In this document: positions 8,586 through 17,450 of the stretch, piece by piece
Position numbering within the stretch: the stretch's first letter is position 1
Layout: the number at the start of each line of letters is the position of its first letter
Assembly (NCBI GenBank): GCA_023249375.1
Contig: JAHFCT010000004.1
Location: forward strand, 62,001-126,000
Reading direction: 5' to 3'
DNA: 64,000 bases
From: Gemmatimonadota bacterium
Lineage (GTDB): Bacteria; Gemmatimonadota; Gemmatimonadetes; Gemmatimonadales; Gemmatimonadaceae
The notes under the pieces: model-generated
Seen by the model: the letters and a program-made list of their open reading frames with translations, nothing else
Database searches by the model: none
What the model was told of the DNA's origin: nothing
Program-made: the position numbers and the translations under genes

Positions 8586-8819
8586 CTACGCCTTGCGCGC
8601 GATCTGGCTCTTGTGCCGGGCCGCGGCGTTCTTGTGCACCAGTCCCTTGCGGGCGGCGCGATCGACGAGCTGCACGGCGGCCTTCTTTTCAGCCGGCGTG
8701 GCGGCGGTCGTCTTGGCCTTCTTCAGGGCAGTCCGGAGCGCGGCACGCTGCGCACGGTTGCGCACGGTCGCAGTGCGGGACTTGCGCATGTTCTTCTTGG
8801 CGGACGCGATTCTTGGCAC
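8586..8819 (-). CDS. rpsT: 30S ribosomal protein S20
   Basis: The 77-residue, very basic protein has the S20 pattern: an N-terminal IASAKKNMRKS segment, RNRAQRAALRTALKKA, and a C-terminal LVDRAARKGLVHKNAAARHKS helix that binds 16S rRNA. It is a little shorter than the usual 85-90 residues because the C-terminal tail is trimmed. The start codon is GTG, supported by a GGAGAG ribosome site about 9 bases upstream. It is a single gene, as is common for rpsT, with its own promoter (8868-8896) and terminator (8527-8553). Confidence 0.95.
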   Translation of the reverse strand: MPRIASAKKNMRKSRTATVRNRAQRAALRTALKKAKTTAATPAEKKAAVQLVDRAARKGLVHKNAAARHKSQIARKA

Positions 8820-8867
8820 TCTTGGGACTCTCCGAAATGGTCTTTGAGGCGCCTGACGGCGCTAGCC

Positions 8868-8896
8868 TGATAAAAATGGACCGAGCGAGGGTCCAA
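8868..8896 (-). promoter_or_regulatory. Likely sigma-70 promoter of rpsT
   Basis: Read on the minus strand, TTGGAC (8896-8891) and TTATCA (8873-8868) are spaced by 17 bases. The spacer carries a 6-bp palindrome (TGGACC/GGTCCA, 8877-8895). The leader to the GTG would be about 40 bases. Assigned by eye only. Confidence 0.5.
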
Positions 8897-8913
8897 GTCA
8901 AGGAGCGAAACGT

Positions 8914-9061
8914 GCGATTCAGGACAGGGATCACGGATCATGCTTGCGGATTCAGAGCGAGGATGTCGAGCGACATGATCCTCGCGCGGCCGCGATCATT
9001 CGCGATCCAAATCCGTCATCGCAATCCTGACTCGTGCTCCGTGATCCCTGTCCCGAATCGC
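8914..9061. repeat. Intergenic inverted repeat pair with internal palindromes
   Basis: The 8820-9140 gap has no gene apart from the rpsT leader and a promoter region. It holds a 24-base arm at 8914-8937 whose reverse complement recurs at 9038-9061 with one mismatch. Between the arms lies a further hairpin made of GCGAGGAT and ATCCTCGC (about 8957-8985). The arms contain the word GGATCACGGA, which also occurs in other intergenic gaps of this window (see findings). A TAACTTTG box at 9085-9092 follows, a possible promoter of the protease gene. Confidence 0.75.
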
Positions 9062-9140
9062 TTCCGTTGCTTCCATCCGTCCCCTAACTTTGTCTCCGAC
9101 TGCCCGCGATGGGCCTCTTCATCCCCCCGGCGACGACCGC

Positions 9141-9824
9141 GTGACCACATTCCAGCAATTCCTGCTTGTCGCGCCGATGCTGCTCTTCTCGATGGTCGCG
9201 CATGAGTACGCGCACGGCTACGCGGCGCTGCGGCAGGGGGATGACACCGCGCTGATGCTCGGGCGCCTCTCCTGGAATCCGCTGCGGCACATCGACCCGT
9301 GGATGACGGTCATCCTGCCGGTCATCATGTTCTTCACCCTGGGATTCGCGTTCGGCGGCGCCAAGCCCGTGCCGGTGAATCCGCGCAACTATCGGCACTA
9401 CAAGCGCGGCGACATCATCGTTTCGCTCGCCGGCATCGCCACCAACTTGATGCTCGCGCTGCTACTCGTTCCGCTGGTTGCCGGGCTCGGCCTTGTGGGT
9501 CGGGCGCTGCCGGCGCTGAACGACACCATTTCGATCGTGCAGCTCATGTTTGCCTTCGGCATCACCATCAACCTGGTGCTCGCCGGTTTCAACCTGATGC
9601 CGATTCCGCCGCTCGATGGCTCGCACGTGATGAAGTACCTGCTGCCGACGCGCTGGTCGGTGGCCTACCAGCGGGCCGCCCGGTTTGGCTTCCTGGTGCT
9701 GATGCTCATCATCAGCTTCGGACGCCCGGTGCTCACCGCCTGGATGTCTCCCGTGTTCAAGCTCAACAGCATCGCGCTCACGTTCCTCTCTCCGTACGTC
9801 CTGCAGAGCCCGTGGACCACGTGA
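9141..9824 (+). CDS. Site-2 protease (M50) family membrane metalloprotease
   Basis: The protein is a polytopic membrane protein with the zinc-protease motif HEYAH near residue 22 in the first membrane segment and the NLMPIPPLDGSH motif, whose Asp is the third zinc ligand, near residue 155. This is the compact M50 subfamily (YwhC/Rip3-like without PDZ) that is often found next to scpA and scpB, as here. Substrates are unknown in most species. The GTG at 9141 (MTTFQQFLL) is preferred over an upstream GTG because the extra residues look like non-coding sequence. The gene ends 2 bases before scpA, so they are co-transcribed. Confidence 0.9.
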   Translation: MTTFQQFLLVAPMLLFSMVAHEYAHGYAALRQGDDTALMLGRLSWNPLRHIDPWMTVILPVIMFFTLGFAFGGAKPVPVNPRNYRHYKRGDIIVSLAGIATNLMLALLLVPLVAGLGLVGRALPALNDTISIVQLMFAFGITINLVLAGFNLMPIPPLDGSHVMKYLLPTRWSVAYQRAARFGFLVLMLIISFGRPVLTAWMSPVFKLNSIALTFLSPYVLQSPWTT

Positions 9825-9826
9825 CC

Positions 9827-10585
9827 ATGGATACCTCCGCACCGCGCGCCTCGTTCGCTGCGCCTGGCGCCAGCGAGCAGGGTTTCGTCGTCGACCTTCC
9901 GCATTACAGCGGGCCGCTCGACCTGCTGCTCGCGCTCATCCGTGACGAAAAGGTCGACATCTACGACATTCCCGTGGCACGCATCTGCCACCAGTTCATC
10001 GAGCGGATGCACACGCTCAAACTCGACGAAGCCGCCGAGTACCTCGAGATGGCCGCGCGATTGCTGCGCATCAAGGCGCAGATGCTGCTGCCGCGCCCGG
10101 ACGGCGAGGAAGCGTGGGACGATCCGCGCGCCGAGCTCGTGCGCCGGCTGCTCGAGTACCAGCAGATGCGCGAAGTCGTGGACGTGCTCGAGCGGCTCGG
10201 CGAAGACCGACGCAACCGGTTTGCCCGCACGTTCGTCCAGTCCTCGCTCTCGCCCGTGGTGCTGCCGCCGCTGTCGCTCTCGCTGGGCGAGCTGCTCGCC
10301 GCGGTGGACCGCGTGCTGCGCCACGCGCAGCAGCCCGATATGCACGACGTGATCTCGCGTCCCATTGACGTGGACGGCTTCATCGAAGTCGTGCGCGCCG
10401 TCATCGCGCTGCGCGCCATTGCCAAGTTCCGCGACGTCGTCCCGCCGGGCGCCGAGCCGTGGGAGGTGCTCTCTGGCCTCCTTGCGCTGCTCGAGCTGGC
10501 CCGCCGCGGCGAACTGCGTCTCGCCCAACCCCGTCCCTTTGCTTCCGTGGAGATCCGCCGTGAACTCGCTGGCGAAGCTGCTTGA
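9827..10585 (+). CDS. scpA: Segregation and condensation protein A (kleisin)
   Basis: ScpA is the kleisin that bridges the two heads of the Smc dimer to condense and separate chromosomes. The 252 residues include the typical N-terminal SGPLDLLLALIRDEKVDIYD, a central AAEYLEMAARLLRIKAQMLLP, and a C-terminal winged-helix region. The ATG at 9827 follows the protease stop by 2 bases. The gene overlaps scpB by 26 bases, as expected for partners made in fixed ratio. Smc itself is not in the window. Confidence 0.95.
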   Translation: MDTSAPRASFAAPGASEQGFVVDLPHYSGPLDLLLALIRDEKVDIYDIPVARICHQFIERMHTLKLDEAAEYLEMAARLLRIKAQMLLPRPDGEEAWDDPRAELVRRLLEYQQMREVVDVLERLGEDRRNRFARTFVQSSLSPVVLPPLSLSLGELLAAVDRVLRHAQQPDMHDVISRPIDVDGFIEVVRAVIALRAIAKFRDVVPPGAEPWEVLSGLLALLELARRGELRLAQPRPFASVEIRRELAGEAA

Positions 10586-11135
10586 GGCGGCGCTCTTCGC
10601 GAGCCCGCGTCCCATTCCCACGGACGAGCTCGCCGCGCTCGACGCCGAGGCGTCACCCGCGGCCGTGCAGTCGGCGCTCGACGAACTGCGCGAGCACTAC
10701 GATGTCGACGGCCACGCCGTCGAACTCGTGGACGCCGGCGGCGGCTGGCAGATCCTGACGCGCCCCGAGTACACCGAAGCCATCGAGCGCGCGCAGATGG
10801 CCCAGCGCCCGCGCCGGCTGTCACCGGCCGCGCTCGAGACGCTGGCCCTCGTGGCGTATCGGCAGCCGATTGGCCGCGCCGAGATCGAGGAGATTCGCGG
10901 CGTCGACGTGGGGAGCGTGCTCAAATCGCTGTACGAGCGCGGACTGATCGACGTGGTCGGCCGTTCGGAGGCGCTCGGACGTCCGCTGATGTACGGCACG
11001 ACGAGCGCATTCCTCGAACAGTTCGCGCTGCGCCATCTCGAGGAGCTGCCGCGGACGGACGAACTGATGATCGCGCTGCGTTCACGCATCCCAGAGACGG
11101 TGGAGAACATCGTCCACGCCGACGAGGCCACATGA
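10560..11135 (+). CDS. scpB: Segregation and condensation protein B
   Basis: ScpB dimers bind the middle of ScpA in the Smc complex. The 191-residue protein consists of two winged-helix domains, with the family signatures LEAALFASPRPIP near the start and ETLALVAYRQPIGRAEIEEIRGV in the centre. The GTG at 10560 is chosen because homologues begin with this helix; an earlier in-frame start would lie deep inside scpA. It overlaps the pseudouridine synthase gene by 4 bases, giving a protease-scpA-scpB-rluB operon, an order seen in many bacteria. Confidence 0.94.
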   Translation: MNSLAKLLEAALFASPRPIPTDELAALDAEASPAAVQSALDELREHYDVDGHAVELVDAGGGWQILTRPEYTEAIERAQMAQRPRRLSPAALETLALVAYRQPIGRAEIEEIRGVDVGSVLKSLYERGLIDVVGRSEALGRPLMYGTTSAFLEQFALRHLEELPRTDELMIALRSRIPETVENIVHADEAT

Positions 11136-11872
11136 CCGACGACGCGATGCGGATTCACCGTGCGCTGGCACGCGCCGGAGTCGCGTCGCGGCGCAAGGCC
11201 GAGGAACTCGTCGCCGCGGGGCGCGTGCGCATCAATGGCGCCGTGGCCCGCACCGGGCAGAGCGTGGACCCAACGCGCGACGACATCACCGTGGACGGCG
11301 TCGCGCTGGCCCGCCCGCAAAAGCCGGCGTGGATGCTGCTCCACAAACCGGCCGGTGTGCTTACGTCGCGCCCCGACGGGACGGACCGCCGCACCGTCTT
11401 CGATCTCGTCCCCGATGTGCCGGGTCTCACGTATGTGGGACGACTCGACTACCTCACCGAAGGCGTCCTGCTGCTGACCACCGACGGCGAAGCGGCGCAC
11501 CGTCTCACGCATCCGTCGTCGGAGATCGAGCGGACGTACGTCGCCACCGTGCGCGGCGACGTGCCGACCGCCGTGCGGCTGGCGCGGTCGGGCGTCGACC
11601 TTGACGATGGGTTTGTCCGCCCGATCGCGGTGGATGCGGCGCAGGGCGCGGATCGCCAGTGGCTCATGACCATCACCATTCGCGAGGGGCGCAACCGCGA
11701 AGTGCGCCGTCTATGCGAAGCGCTGGATCTGGAAGTGCGGCGCTTGGTGCGCACACAGTTCGGCCCCGTGCGGCTTGGCTCATTGCCGGCGGGCGCGTCG
11801 CGGCCACTCACGCCGCGCGAACTCACGCTCATCGCCACGCTTGGCGTGCACCCCGACGCGCCGGCGGGGTAG
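11132..11872 (+). CDS. rluB: Pseudouridine synthase, RsuA/RluB family
   Basis: The protein has an N-terminal S4 RNA-binding domain (IHRALARAGVASRRKAEELV) and a catalytic domain with the active-site Asp in VGRLDYLTEG near residue 106, followed by the GRNREVRRLCEAL motif of the RsuA/RluB/RluE/RluF group. It converts a specific uridine in 23S or 16S rRNA to pseudouridine. RluB is the likelier member by its place after scpB, but RsuA cannot be excluded. It is 246 residues, normal length, and overlaps scpB by 4 bases. Confidence 0.92.
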   Translation: MTDDAMRIHRALARAGVASRRKAEELVAAGRVRINGAVARTGQSVDPTRDDITVDGVALARPQKPAWMLLHKPAGVLTSRPDGTDRRTVFDLVPDVPGLTYVGRLDYLTEGVLLLTTDGEAAHRLTHPSSEIERTYVATVRGDVPTAVRLARSGVDLDDGFVRPIAVDAAQGADRQWLMTITIREGRNREVRRLCEALDLEVRRLVRTQFGPVRLGSLPAGASRPLTPRELTLIATLGVHPDAPAG

Positions 11873-11937
11873 CAGGGCGGGGCAGTGCCTCGCGCCGTTC
11901 GCTGCCGTCGTTCGTTCACCGCTTACCGTCCTCTCCC

Positions 11938-12888
11938 GTGCAAACCTCTCTCGCCCGCGCCATTTCCACGCAGGTTGGCAAACGCGTCGTCGGACAGGAC
12001 GCGATGATCGACCGGCTGCTGATCGCCATCCTGACCGGTGGTCACGTGTTGCTCGAGGGCGTGCCGGGGCTCGCCAAGACGCTCACGGTGCGCACGCTGG
12101 CCGAGACGATCAGCACGACGTTCAGCCGCATCCAGTTCACGCCGGACCTGCTGCCGGCCGACGTCGTGGGGACGCAGGTCTTCGATCAGGGGACGTCGCA
12201 GTTCTCGGTGAAGCCCGGCCCGATTTTCGCCAACATCGTGCTCGCCGACGAAATCAATCGCGCGCCGGCGAAGGTGCAGGCGGCGCTGCTCGAAGCGATG
12301 CAGGAAAAGCAGGTGACCATCGGCGGCCAGTCATTCCTGCTCGAGGAGCCGTTCCTCGTGCTTGCCACGCAGAATCCGATCGAACAGGAAGGAACGTACC
12401 CGCTCCCCGAGGCGCAGGTGGACCGCTTCATGCTCAAGTTGCGCGTCGATTATCCGACGCGCGACGAGGAGAAGGAGATCATGCGGCGCATGGCGTCGGG
12501 GGACGCGATTCCGGTGGAGCACGTGGCGACGCCCGCGCAGATCTTGCAGACGCGGCACGAGATCGCCGGCATTCGCCTCGACGAACGGCTCGTTGATTAC
12601 ATCGTGGACTTGGTGCACGCCACGCGCGCACCGGGCGATGCGGGCCTGCCCGCGCTGCAACCGCTCATCGAGTTTGGCGCGTCGCCGCGCGCCACGATCG
12701 CGCTGGCGCAGGCGTCGCGGGCGCACGCCTTCCTGCGCGGCCGCGACTACGTCTCGCCCGATGACGTGAAGGCGCTGGCCCCTGACGTGCTGCGGCACCG
12801 CGTCCTGCTCACGTACGAGGCCGAGGCCGAGAGCGTGTCGCCGGACGAGGTGGTCACGCGCATTCTCGACGCCGTCCCCGCCCCGTGA
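11938..12888 (+). CDS. MoxR family AAA+ ATPase
   Basis: This 316-residue ATPase has Walker A GVPGLAKT near residue 41, Walker B VLADEINRAP, the sensor-1 region ATQNPIEQEGTYPLPEAQ and a C-terminal lid. MoxR ATPases act as chaperones with von Willebrand (VWA) proteins encoded beside them. The GTG at 11938 matches the family start (QVGKRVVGQDAMIDRLL follows directly). It opens the Bat operon; the next gene starts 4 bases before its stop. The 65-base gap upstream may carry the operon promoter, though no clear boxes were seen. Confidence 0.93.
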   Translation: MQTSLARAISTQVGKRVVGQDAMIDRLLIAILTGGHVLLEGVPGLAKTLTVRTLAETISTTFSRIQFTPDLLPADVVGTQVFDQGTSQFSVKPGPIFANIVLADEINRAPAKVQAALLEAMQEKQVTIGGQSFLLEEPFLVLATQNPIEQEGTYPLPEAQVDRFMLKLRVDYPTRDEEKEIMRRMASGDAIPVEHVATPAQILQTRHEIAGIRLDERLVDYIVDLVHATRAPGDAGLPALQPLIEFGASPRATIALAQASRAHAFLRGRDYVSPDDVKALAPDVLRHRVLLTYEAEAESVSPDEVVTRILDAVPAP

Positions 12889-13844
12889 GTCCTGCCGCCG
12901 TGGCTGCCGCGCGTTTGACGGCGGCTCCCGCGCCCGAGAGCGGCGTCTCGAGCGTGCCGCCCGAGATTCTGCGCCAGGTCAAGCGCATCGAGCTGCGTAC
13001 GCGCGGTCTCGTGAACTCGCATTTTGCCGGCGAGTACCACTCGGTGTTCAAGGGACAGGGCATGGAGTTCGCCGAGGTGCGCGAATACCAGCCCGGCGAC
13101 GAGGTGCGCACGATCGACTGGAATGTGTCGGCGCGCATGCGGCGGCTCTTCGTCAAGCGCTATGTCGAGGAGCGCGAACTCACCGTGCTGCTCCTCGTCG
13201 ACTGCTCGGGCTCGGCGCGTTTCGGCACTGTTGATCGCGACAAGCGCGCGCTGTCGGCCGAACTGGCCGCGGTGCTCGCGCTCACCGCCACGCGCAACAA
13301 CGACCGCGTGGGGCTCGTGTTGTTCTCCGATGGCATCGAACACGTGGTGCCGCCGCGCAAGGGCCGCCGCCACGCGCTGCGTCTCGTGCGCGACGTGCTG
13401 GCGTGGCCGGCGCGGCAGCGCACCACCGATCTGGCCGGCGCGCTCGATCACGCCGCGCGATTGCTCTCGCATCACGCCGTGGTCTTCGTGATTTCCGACT
13501 GGGTGGCGCCCAACCCGGAGCGCGCGCTGCGGCGCCTGCGGCAGCGGCACGATGTGGTGGGTGTCGTGCTCGACGATCCGGGGGAGCGCGAGCTGCCGGC
13601 CATCGGCGTCGCGCGCCTGCTCGACCCCGAAACCGGCAGCTACCTCGAAGTCGACACCAGCGATCGCGTGGTGCGACGGGCCTACGCCGAGGCGCAGCAG
13701 GTGGAGCGCGCCGAGCGCACGTCGCGGTTCCGGCGGCTGGCCATCGACGAAGTACGGGTGCACACGGAATCGGGCTACGTGGACGCGCTGATGCGATTCT
13801 TCGCGACGCGCGAGACGCGCGCGCGCCGGCGCGCGCGGCGCTGA
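12885..13844 (+). CDS. DUF58 domain-containing protein (VWA-like) of the Bat operon
   Basis: The 319-residue protein carries the DUF58 signature (NSHFAGEYHSVFKGQGMEF, then GDEVRTIDWNVSAR) and a VWA-like half with a DCSGSARFG sequence that matches a MIDAS motif (Asp-x-Ser-x-Ser). DUF58 proteins are regular partners of MoxR ATPases. No membrane segment is seen, so it is probably cytoplasmic or bound to the inner face of the membrane through partners. The gene starts at a GTG overlapping the moxR stop and its own TGA overlaps the next ATG (TGATG). Confidence 0.93.
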   Translation: MSPAAVAAARLTAAPAPESGVSSVPPEILRQVKRIELRTRGLVNSHFAGEYHSVFKGQGMEFAEVREYQPGDEVRTIDWNVSARMRRLFVKRYVEERELTVLLLVDCSGSARFGTVDRDKRALSAELAAVLALTATRNNDRVGLVLFSDGIEHVVPPRKGRRHALRLVRDVLAWPARQRTTDLAGALDHAARLLSHHAVVFVISDWVAPNPERALRRLRQRHDVVGVVLDDPGERELPAIGVARLLDPETGSYLEVDTSDRVVRRAYAEAQQVERAERTSRFRRLAIDEVRVHTESGYVDALMRFFATRETRARRRARR

Positions 13845-14779
13845 TGGCCTGGTTGGCGCCGGCCGCGCTGCTGCTCGCGCTGCAAGGCGCGGGGACGCGT
13901 CCCATCGTCACGGTGGACATCCATCCGGCCACCGTCGCCGTCGGCGAGCCGTTCACGGTGCGCGTGCGCGTGCGCGCCGTCGCCGGCGCGGCCATTCGCT
14001 TTCCGGCCGTTCCTGATTCGGCGGGAAGTGTGGAAGCAGTGGATCCGCGCGCCATCGAAGATCATTCGACGAGCGCGGTCTTCGATCAGACGGCCACGTA
14101 TCGCTTCATCGCGTGGGAACCGGGGCGACGTCTCGTGCCGATGGGCGCCGTGCGATGGGAGCAGTCGCGCGGCGGCGAATCGTTGGCGATGGAGGCGGTG
14201 CACGTTGAGGTGACGACGATGCTCCCCGCCGACACCGCGGCGCACGTGCCGCGCGCCGCGCGCGCGCCCATCGATCCCCCGCCAAACTGGTGGCGATGGG
14301 CGCTCGCCGCGCTCGCGCTCCTCGCCATTGCGGTGATGGTGCGGATGGCGTGGCGGCGGCGCGCGTCGGTCACGCGGCCGACCGATGCCTTCACGGATGC
14401 GCAGGCGGCGTTCACCTCGGTTGATGCGCTGGCGCTCGTCGATGCGGGCGAGCCGGGGCGCGCGGTGCTGGCCTACGCGGAAGTGATGCGCGACTACCTG
14501 ACACGCCGTTTCCCGCAGGCGACGGACGGCCTGACGTCGCCCGAATACGTCGACTCGCTGGCTCAGCACGAACTGCCCATCCTCCCTGAGGAGGTGGCCA
14601 GTGTGCTCGAGGCGGCCGACGCCGTGAAGTTCGCGGGCGCGGCCGTGGACGCGGAGGCGGTGCGCCGCGTGGCCCGCGCCGCGCGCGACGTCGTGCGTGA
14701 TGTGCAGACCGCGTATGAGGCGAGGCTGGCGGCGGTCGACAAAGGCAAAGGGCCGCGCGGCCGGCGGAAGCACGCATGA
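13844..14779 (+). CDS. Bat operon membrane protein with N-terminal signal and one transmembrane helix
   Basis: The 311-residue product begins with a signal-like hydrophobic stretch (AWLAPAALLLALQ), continues with a beta-rich periplasmic domain (TVAVGEPFTVRVRVRA) resembling the first Ig-like unit of BatD, then a membrane helix at about residues 150-168 (WWRWALAALALLAIAVMV), and a cytoplasmic helical tail (AVLAYAEVMRDYLTRRFP). The layout matches the DUF4381-type proteins found between DUF58 and VWA genes. Function is presumed to be envelope stress tolerance with the rest of the operon; no enzyme motif is seen. Confidence 0.85.
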   Translation: MAWLAPAALLLALQGAGTRPIVTVDIHPATVAVGEPFTVRVRVRAVAGAAIRFPAVPDSAGSVEAVDPRAIEDHSTSAVFDQTATYRFIAWEPGRRLVPMGAVRWEQSRGGESLAMEAVHVEVTTMLPADTAAHVPRAARAPIDPPPNWWRWALAALALLAIAVMVRMAWRRRASVTRPTDAFTDAQAAFTSVDALALVDAGEPGRAVLAYAEVMRDYLTRRFPQATDGLTSPEYVDSLAQHELPILPEEVASVLEAADAVKFAGAAVDAEAVRRVARAARDVVRDVQTAYEARLAAVDKGKGPRGRRKHA

Positions 14780-15768
14780 TGTTCCTGCGCGGCTTCGAAC
14801 TCGCCTCGCCGTGGTGGCTGCTGGCGTTCCCGCTCATCGCGTGGTGGCTCTGGTGGAGGCGCCGGCGACAGCCTGACGCGATTCTCTTTTCGCGCGTGGA
14901 TCTCCTCGCGCGCGGCCCCGCGCGCGGCCGGTGGGCGGCGCGCGCCCTGCTCGTGTTGCGCCTCATCGCGCTCTCCGCCGGCGTGCTCGCGCTCGCGCGG
15001 CCACGCACCGGCGCGCGTACGGAGCAGGTGACGGGCGACGGCATCAGCATCATGCTGGTGGTGGACCTCTCCAGCTCGATGCTTGCCGAGGATTTTCAGC
15101 CGCAGAACCGTCTCGAAGTCGCCAAGGACAAGATCAAGCAGTTCGTGCTCGGGCGGACGACCGATGCGGTGGGGCTCGTGTCGTTTTCCGGCGAAGCGCT
15201 CACGCAGGTGCCGCTGACGGTGGACTATCCGGTGGTGCTCGCCGCCGTGGACAACCTGCAGTCGGGGCAGCTCGAGGATGGCACGGCCATTGGCACCGCC
15301 ATCGCGACCGCGGCGAATCGGTTGCGTGACGCGCCTGGCCGCTCCAAGGTGATGGTGCTGCTGACGGACGGCGTGAACAACCGCGGCGCCATCGATCCGC
15401 GCACCGCCGCGCAGGCAGCCGCATCGCTCGGGATTCGCATCTATACAATTGGCGTCGGCAGCGAGGGGATGGCGCCGGTGCCGGTGGGGCGCGGTGTCTT
15501 CGGCCTGCGTTACGAGAATCGCAAGGTCGAAATCGACGAGCCGCTGCTCAACGACATCGCGGCGGGGACGTCAGGACGCTACTTCCGCGCGCGCGACGGT
15601 GCGGCGCTGCAGCGCATCTACGAGCAGATCGACCGTCTCGAGCGCGTCCCCGTGCGCGCGTCACGCTTCGTGCGCTACAACGAGCTCTACACATTCCCGC
15701 TCGGGCTGGCGCTGCTCGCGCTCATCCTCGAACTCGCGCTGCTCGCGTGGCGAGGGCCGCTCCCATGA
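14776..15768 (+). CDS. batA: VWA domain membrane protein BatA
   Basis: The 330-residue protein has two N-terminal membrane segments (about residues 8-26 and 56-74), a VWA domain with a complete MIDAS motif (DLSSSM near residue 96, and a later TDG), and a C-terminal membrane helix near 305-325. This is the BatA/BatB arrangement: a VWA domain held in the periplasm or cytoplasm between membrane anchors. Bat proteins are linked to oxygen and stress tolerance in Bacteroides and Leptospira relatives. Starts overlap neighbours by 4 bases on both sides. Confidence 0.92.
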   Translation: MMFLRGFELASPWWLLAFPLIAWWLWWRRRRQPDAILFSRVDLLARGPARGRWAARALLVLRLIALSAGVLALARPRTGARTEQVTGDGISIMLVVDLSSSMLAEDFQPQNRLEVAKDKIKQFVLGRTTDAVGLVSFSGEALTQVPLTVDYPVVLAAVDNLQSGQLEDGTAIGTAIATAANRLRDAPGRSKVMVLLTDGVNNRGAIDPRTAAQAAASLGIRIYTIGVGSEGMAPVPVGRGVFGLRYENRKVEIDEPLLNDIAAGTSGRYFRARDGAALQRIYEQIDRLERVPVRASRFVRYNELYTFPLGLALLALILELALLAWRGPLP

Positions 15769-17450
15769 TCGCCTGGGAACGTCCCGCGCTGCTCGTCGTG
15801 GCGCTGCTCGTCGCCGCGCTCGGCGCGAGCGCCGCGTTCCTGTGGGAGCGGCGGCGCGGCGCGCGGCTCGCCGCGCTCGGCACCGACACCGCGCTGCAGC
15901 GGCTCGCGCCGTCAGCCAAGTCGGCGGCGGGACTGCGGCGCGCGCTGCGATTGGGCGTGGCGAGCGTGCTCGCGTCCGTCGCGTTGGCCGGGCCACGGTG
16001 GGGGACGGCGCGCGAACTCATTCGCACCAACGGCGGTGATGTCGTGCTGGCGATGGATGCGTCACAGTCGATGCTGGCCGATGACGAGCGTCCGACTCGG
16101 CTCGAACGAATGAAGCAGGAAGTGCGCCGCTTCCGCGCCGCGTCGCCGGGCGACCGCGTCGCGCTGATCGCGTTCTCCGGCCGCGCCTACGTGCTCTCGC
16201 CGCTGACGTCCGACGACGGCGCGCTCGAACTCTTCCTCGACAACCTCGATCCTTCTATTGTCGGCCAGCCGGGCACGGCGCTGGCACCCGCCATCACCAG
16301 CGCGCTCGATCTGCTGCAGGCGGCGCAGGGCGGAGCCGGCAAGGCGGTCGTGCTGCTCACCGACGGCGAGGGCTTCGACGACCGCGCCAGCGCCATCAAG
16401 GCGGCGCAGCGCGCGAAGTCCCTCGGCGTGCGCCTGGTAACGGTGGGGTTCGGTACGGCAGGCGGCACGTCGATTCCCGTGCGCGGCGCCAATGGAGTAG
16501 AGGCCAAGCGCGACGAGAATGGCGACATCGTCATCACGCGCTACCAACCCGAAACGCTCGCCGAGATCGCCCGTGTCGCCGACGGCGAGTTCATTCCGGC
16601 CGAGGCAACCGATAAGGGCACGCGCATCGCGCGGGCGCTCTCGTCCCTCGAGGCGAAACGTCGCGCGGCGGAAGCCGGCCTGTCGATGCCGGCTCGGTAT
16701 CAGTGGCTGCTGGGCGTCGCGGTGCTGCTGCTGCTCTTCGATGCGTGGCGCGCCGACGGCGGGCGCGTGTCGCCTCGATGGGTACCGCGGCGCTGGCGCC
16801 GCGTGACGGCGGCGATGATGGCGATGGTCGCGGGCTTCGCGCTTTCGCCGCGCGGCGTGCGCGCGCAATCGGTCGCGGACCGGGCGCTGGCCGAATTCAA
16901 GGCGGGGCGGGTGCCAGAAGCGGTGCGGCGCTATCGCGAGGCCGTCGGCCGCGGCGACCGCTCGCCGCGCACGCTCTACAACTACGGCACCGTCCTGCTG
17001 GCGGCCGACTCGCTCGACACTGCGATTGACGTGCTTGAACGCGCACAGTTCGGCGCGGCCGCGTCGCTGCGAGACCGCGCGCAGTACAATCTCGGCCTCG
17101 CCCAGCTCGCGCGGGCGCGGCGGTCCGACGGCGACGACAAGATCCAGTCGGTGCGCGCCGCACTCGCCGCGTTCCGTTCGCTGCTGCTGGCGCATCCCAA
17201 CGATGCCGACGCGCGCTGGAACTATGAACTCGCGCTGCGGCTGCGGCAGACGCCGCCACCGCAATCGGGCGGCGGCGGTTCGCGTGAAGATCAGCAGTCC
17301 GTGCCGCAGCAGCAGAAGGATCCGAATGGAATGTCGCCGCAGCAGGCCGAACAGCTGCTCGACGCCGCGGCGCGCGACGAACGCGATACGCAATCGCGTC
17401 GCCGCCGCGTGCCGCCGCGCGATCGCCCGCCGGGAGGGAAAGACTGGTGA
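15765..17450 (+). CDS. batB: BatB-like VWA protein fused to a BatC-like TPR domain
   Basis: The 561 residues hold an N-terminal membrane helix, a second helix near 60-75, a VWA domain with MIDAS motif DASQSM near residue 96, a membrane helix near 318, another near 350, then TPR units (ALAEFKAGRVPEAVRRYREA, YNYGTVLLAADSLDTAID) and a Gln/Pro-rich tail. In many species BatB and BatC (TPR) are separate neighbouring genes; here one frame runs through both. The ATG at 15765 overlaps the batA stop and gives the expected N-terminal helix. A positive C-terminal tail (RRRRVPPRDRP) follows. Confidence 0.88.
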   Translation: MIAWERPALLVVALLVAALGASAAFLWERRRGARLAALGTDTALQRLAPSAKSAAGLRRALRLGVASVLASVALAGPRWGTARELIRTNGGDVVLAMDASQSMLADDERPTRLERMKQEVRRFRAASPGDRVALIAFSGRAYVLSPLTSDDGALELFLDNLDPSIVGQPGTALAPAITSALDLLQAAQGGAGKAVVLLTDGEGFDDRASAIKAAQRAKSLGVRLVTVGFGTAGGTSIPVRGANGVEAKRDENGDIVITRYQPETLAEIARVADGEFIPAEATDKGTRIARALSSLEAKRRAAEAGLSMPARYQWLLGVAVLLLLFDAWRADGGRVSPRWVPRRWRRVTAAMMAMVAGFALSPRGVRAQSVADRALAEFKAGRVPEAVRRYREAVGRGDRSPRTLYNYGTVLLAADSLDTAIDVLERAQFGAAASLRDRAQYNLGLAQLARARRSDGDDKIQSVRAALAAFRSLLLAHPNDADARWNYELALRLRQTPPPQSGGGGSREDQQSVPQQQKDPNGMSPQQAEQLLDAAARDERDTQSRRRRVPPRDRPPGGKDW

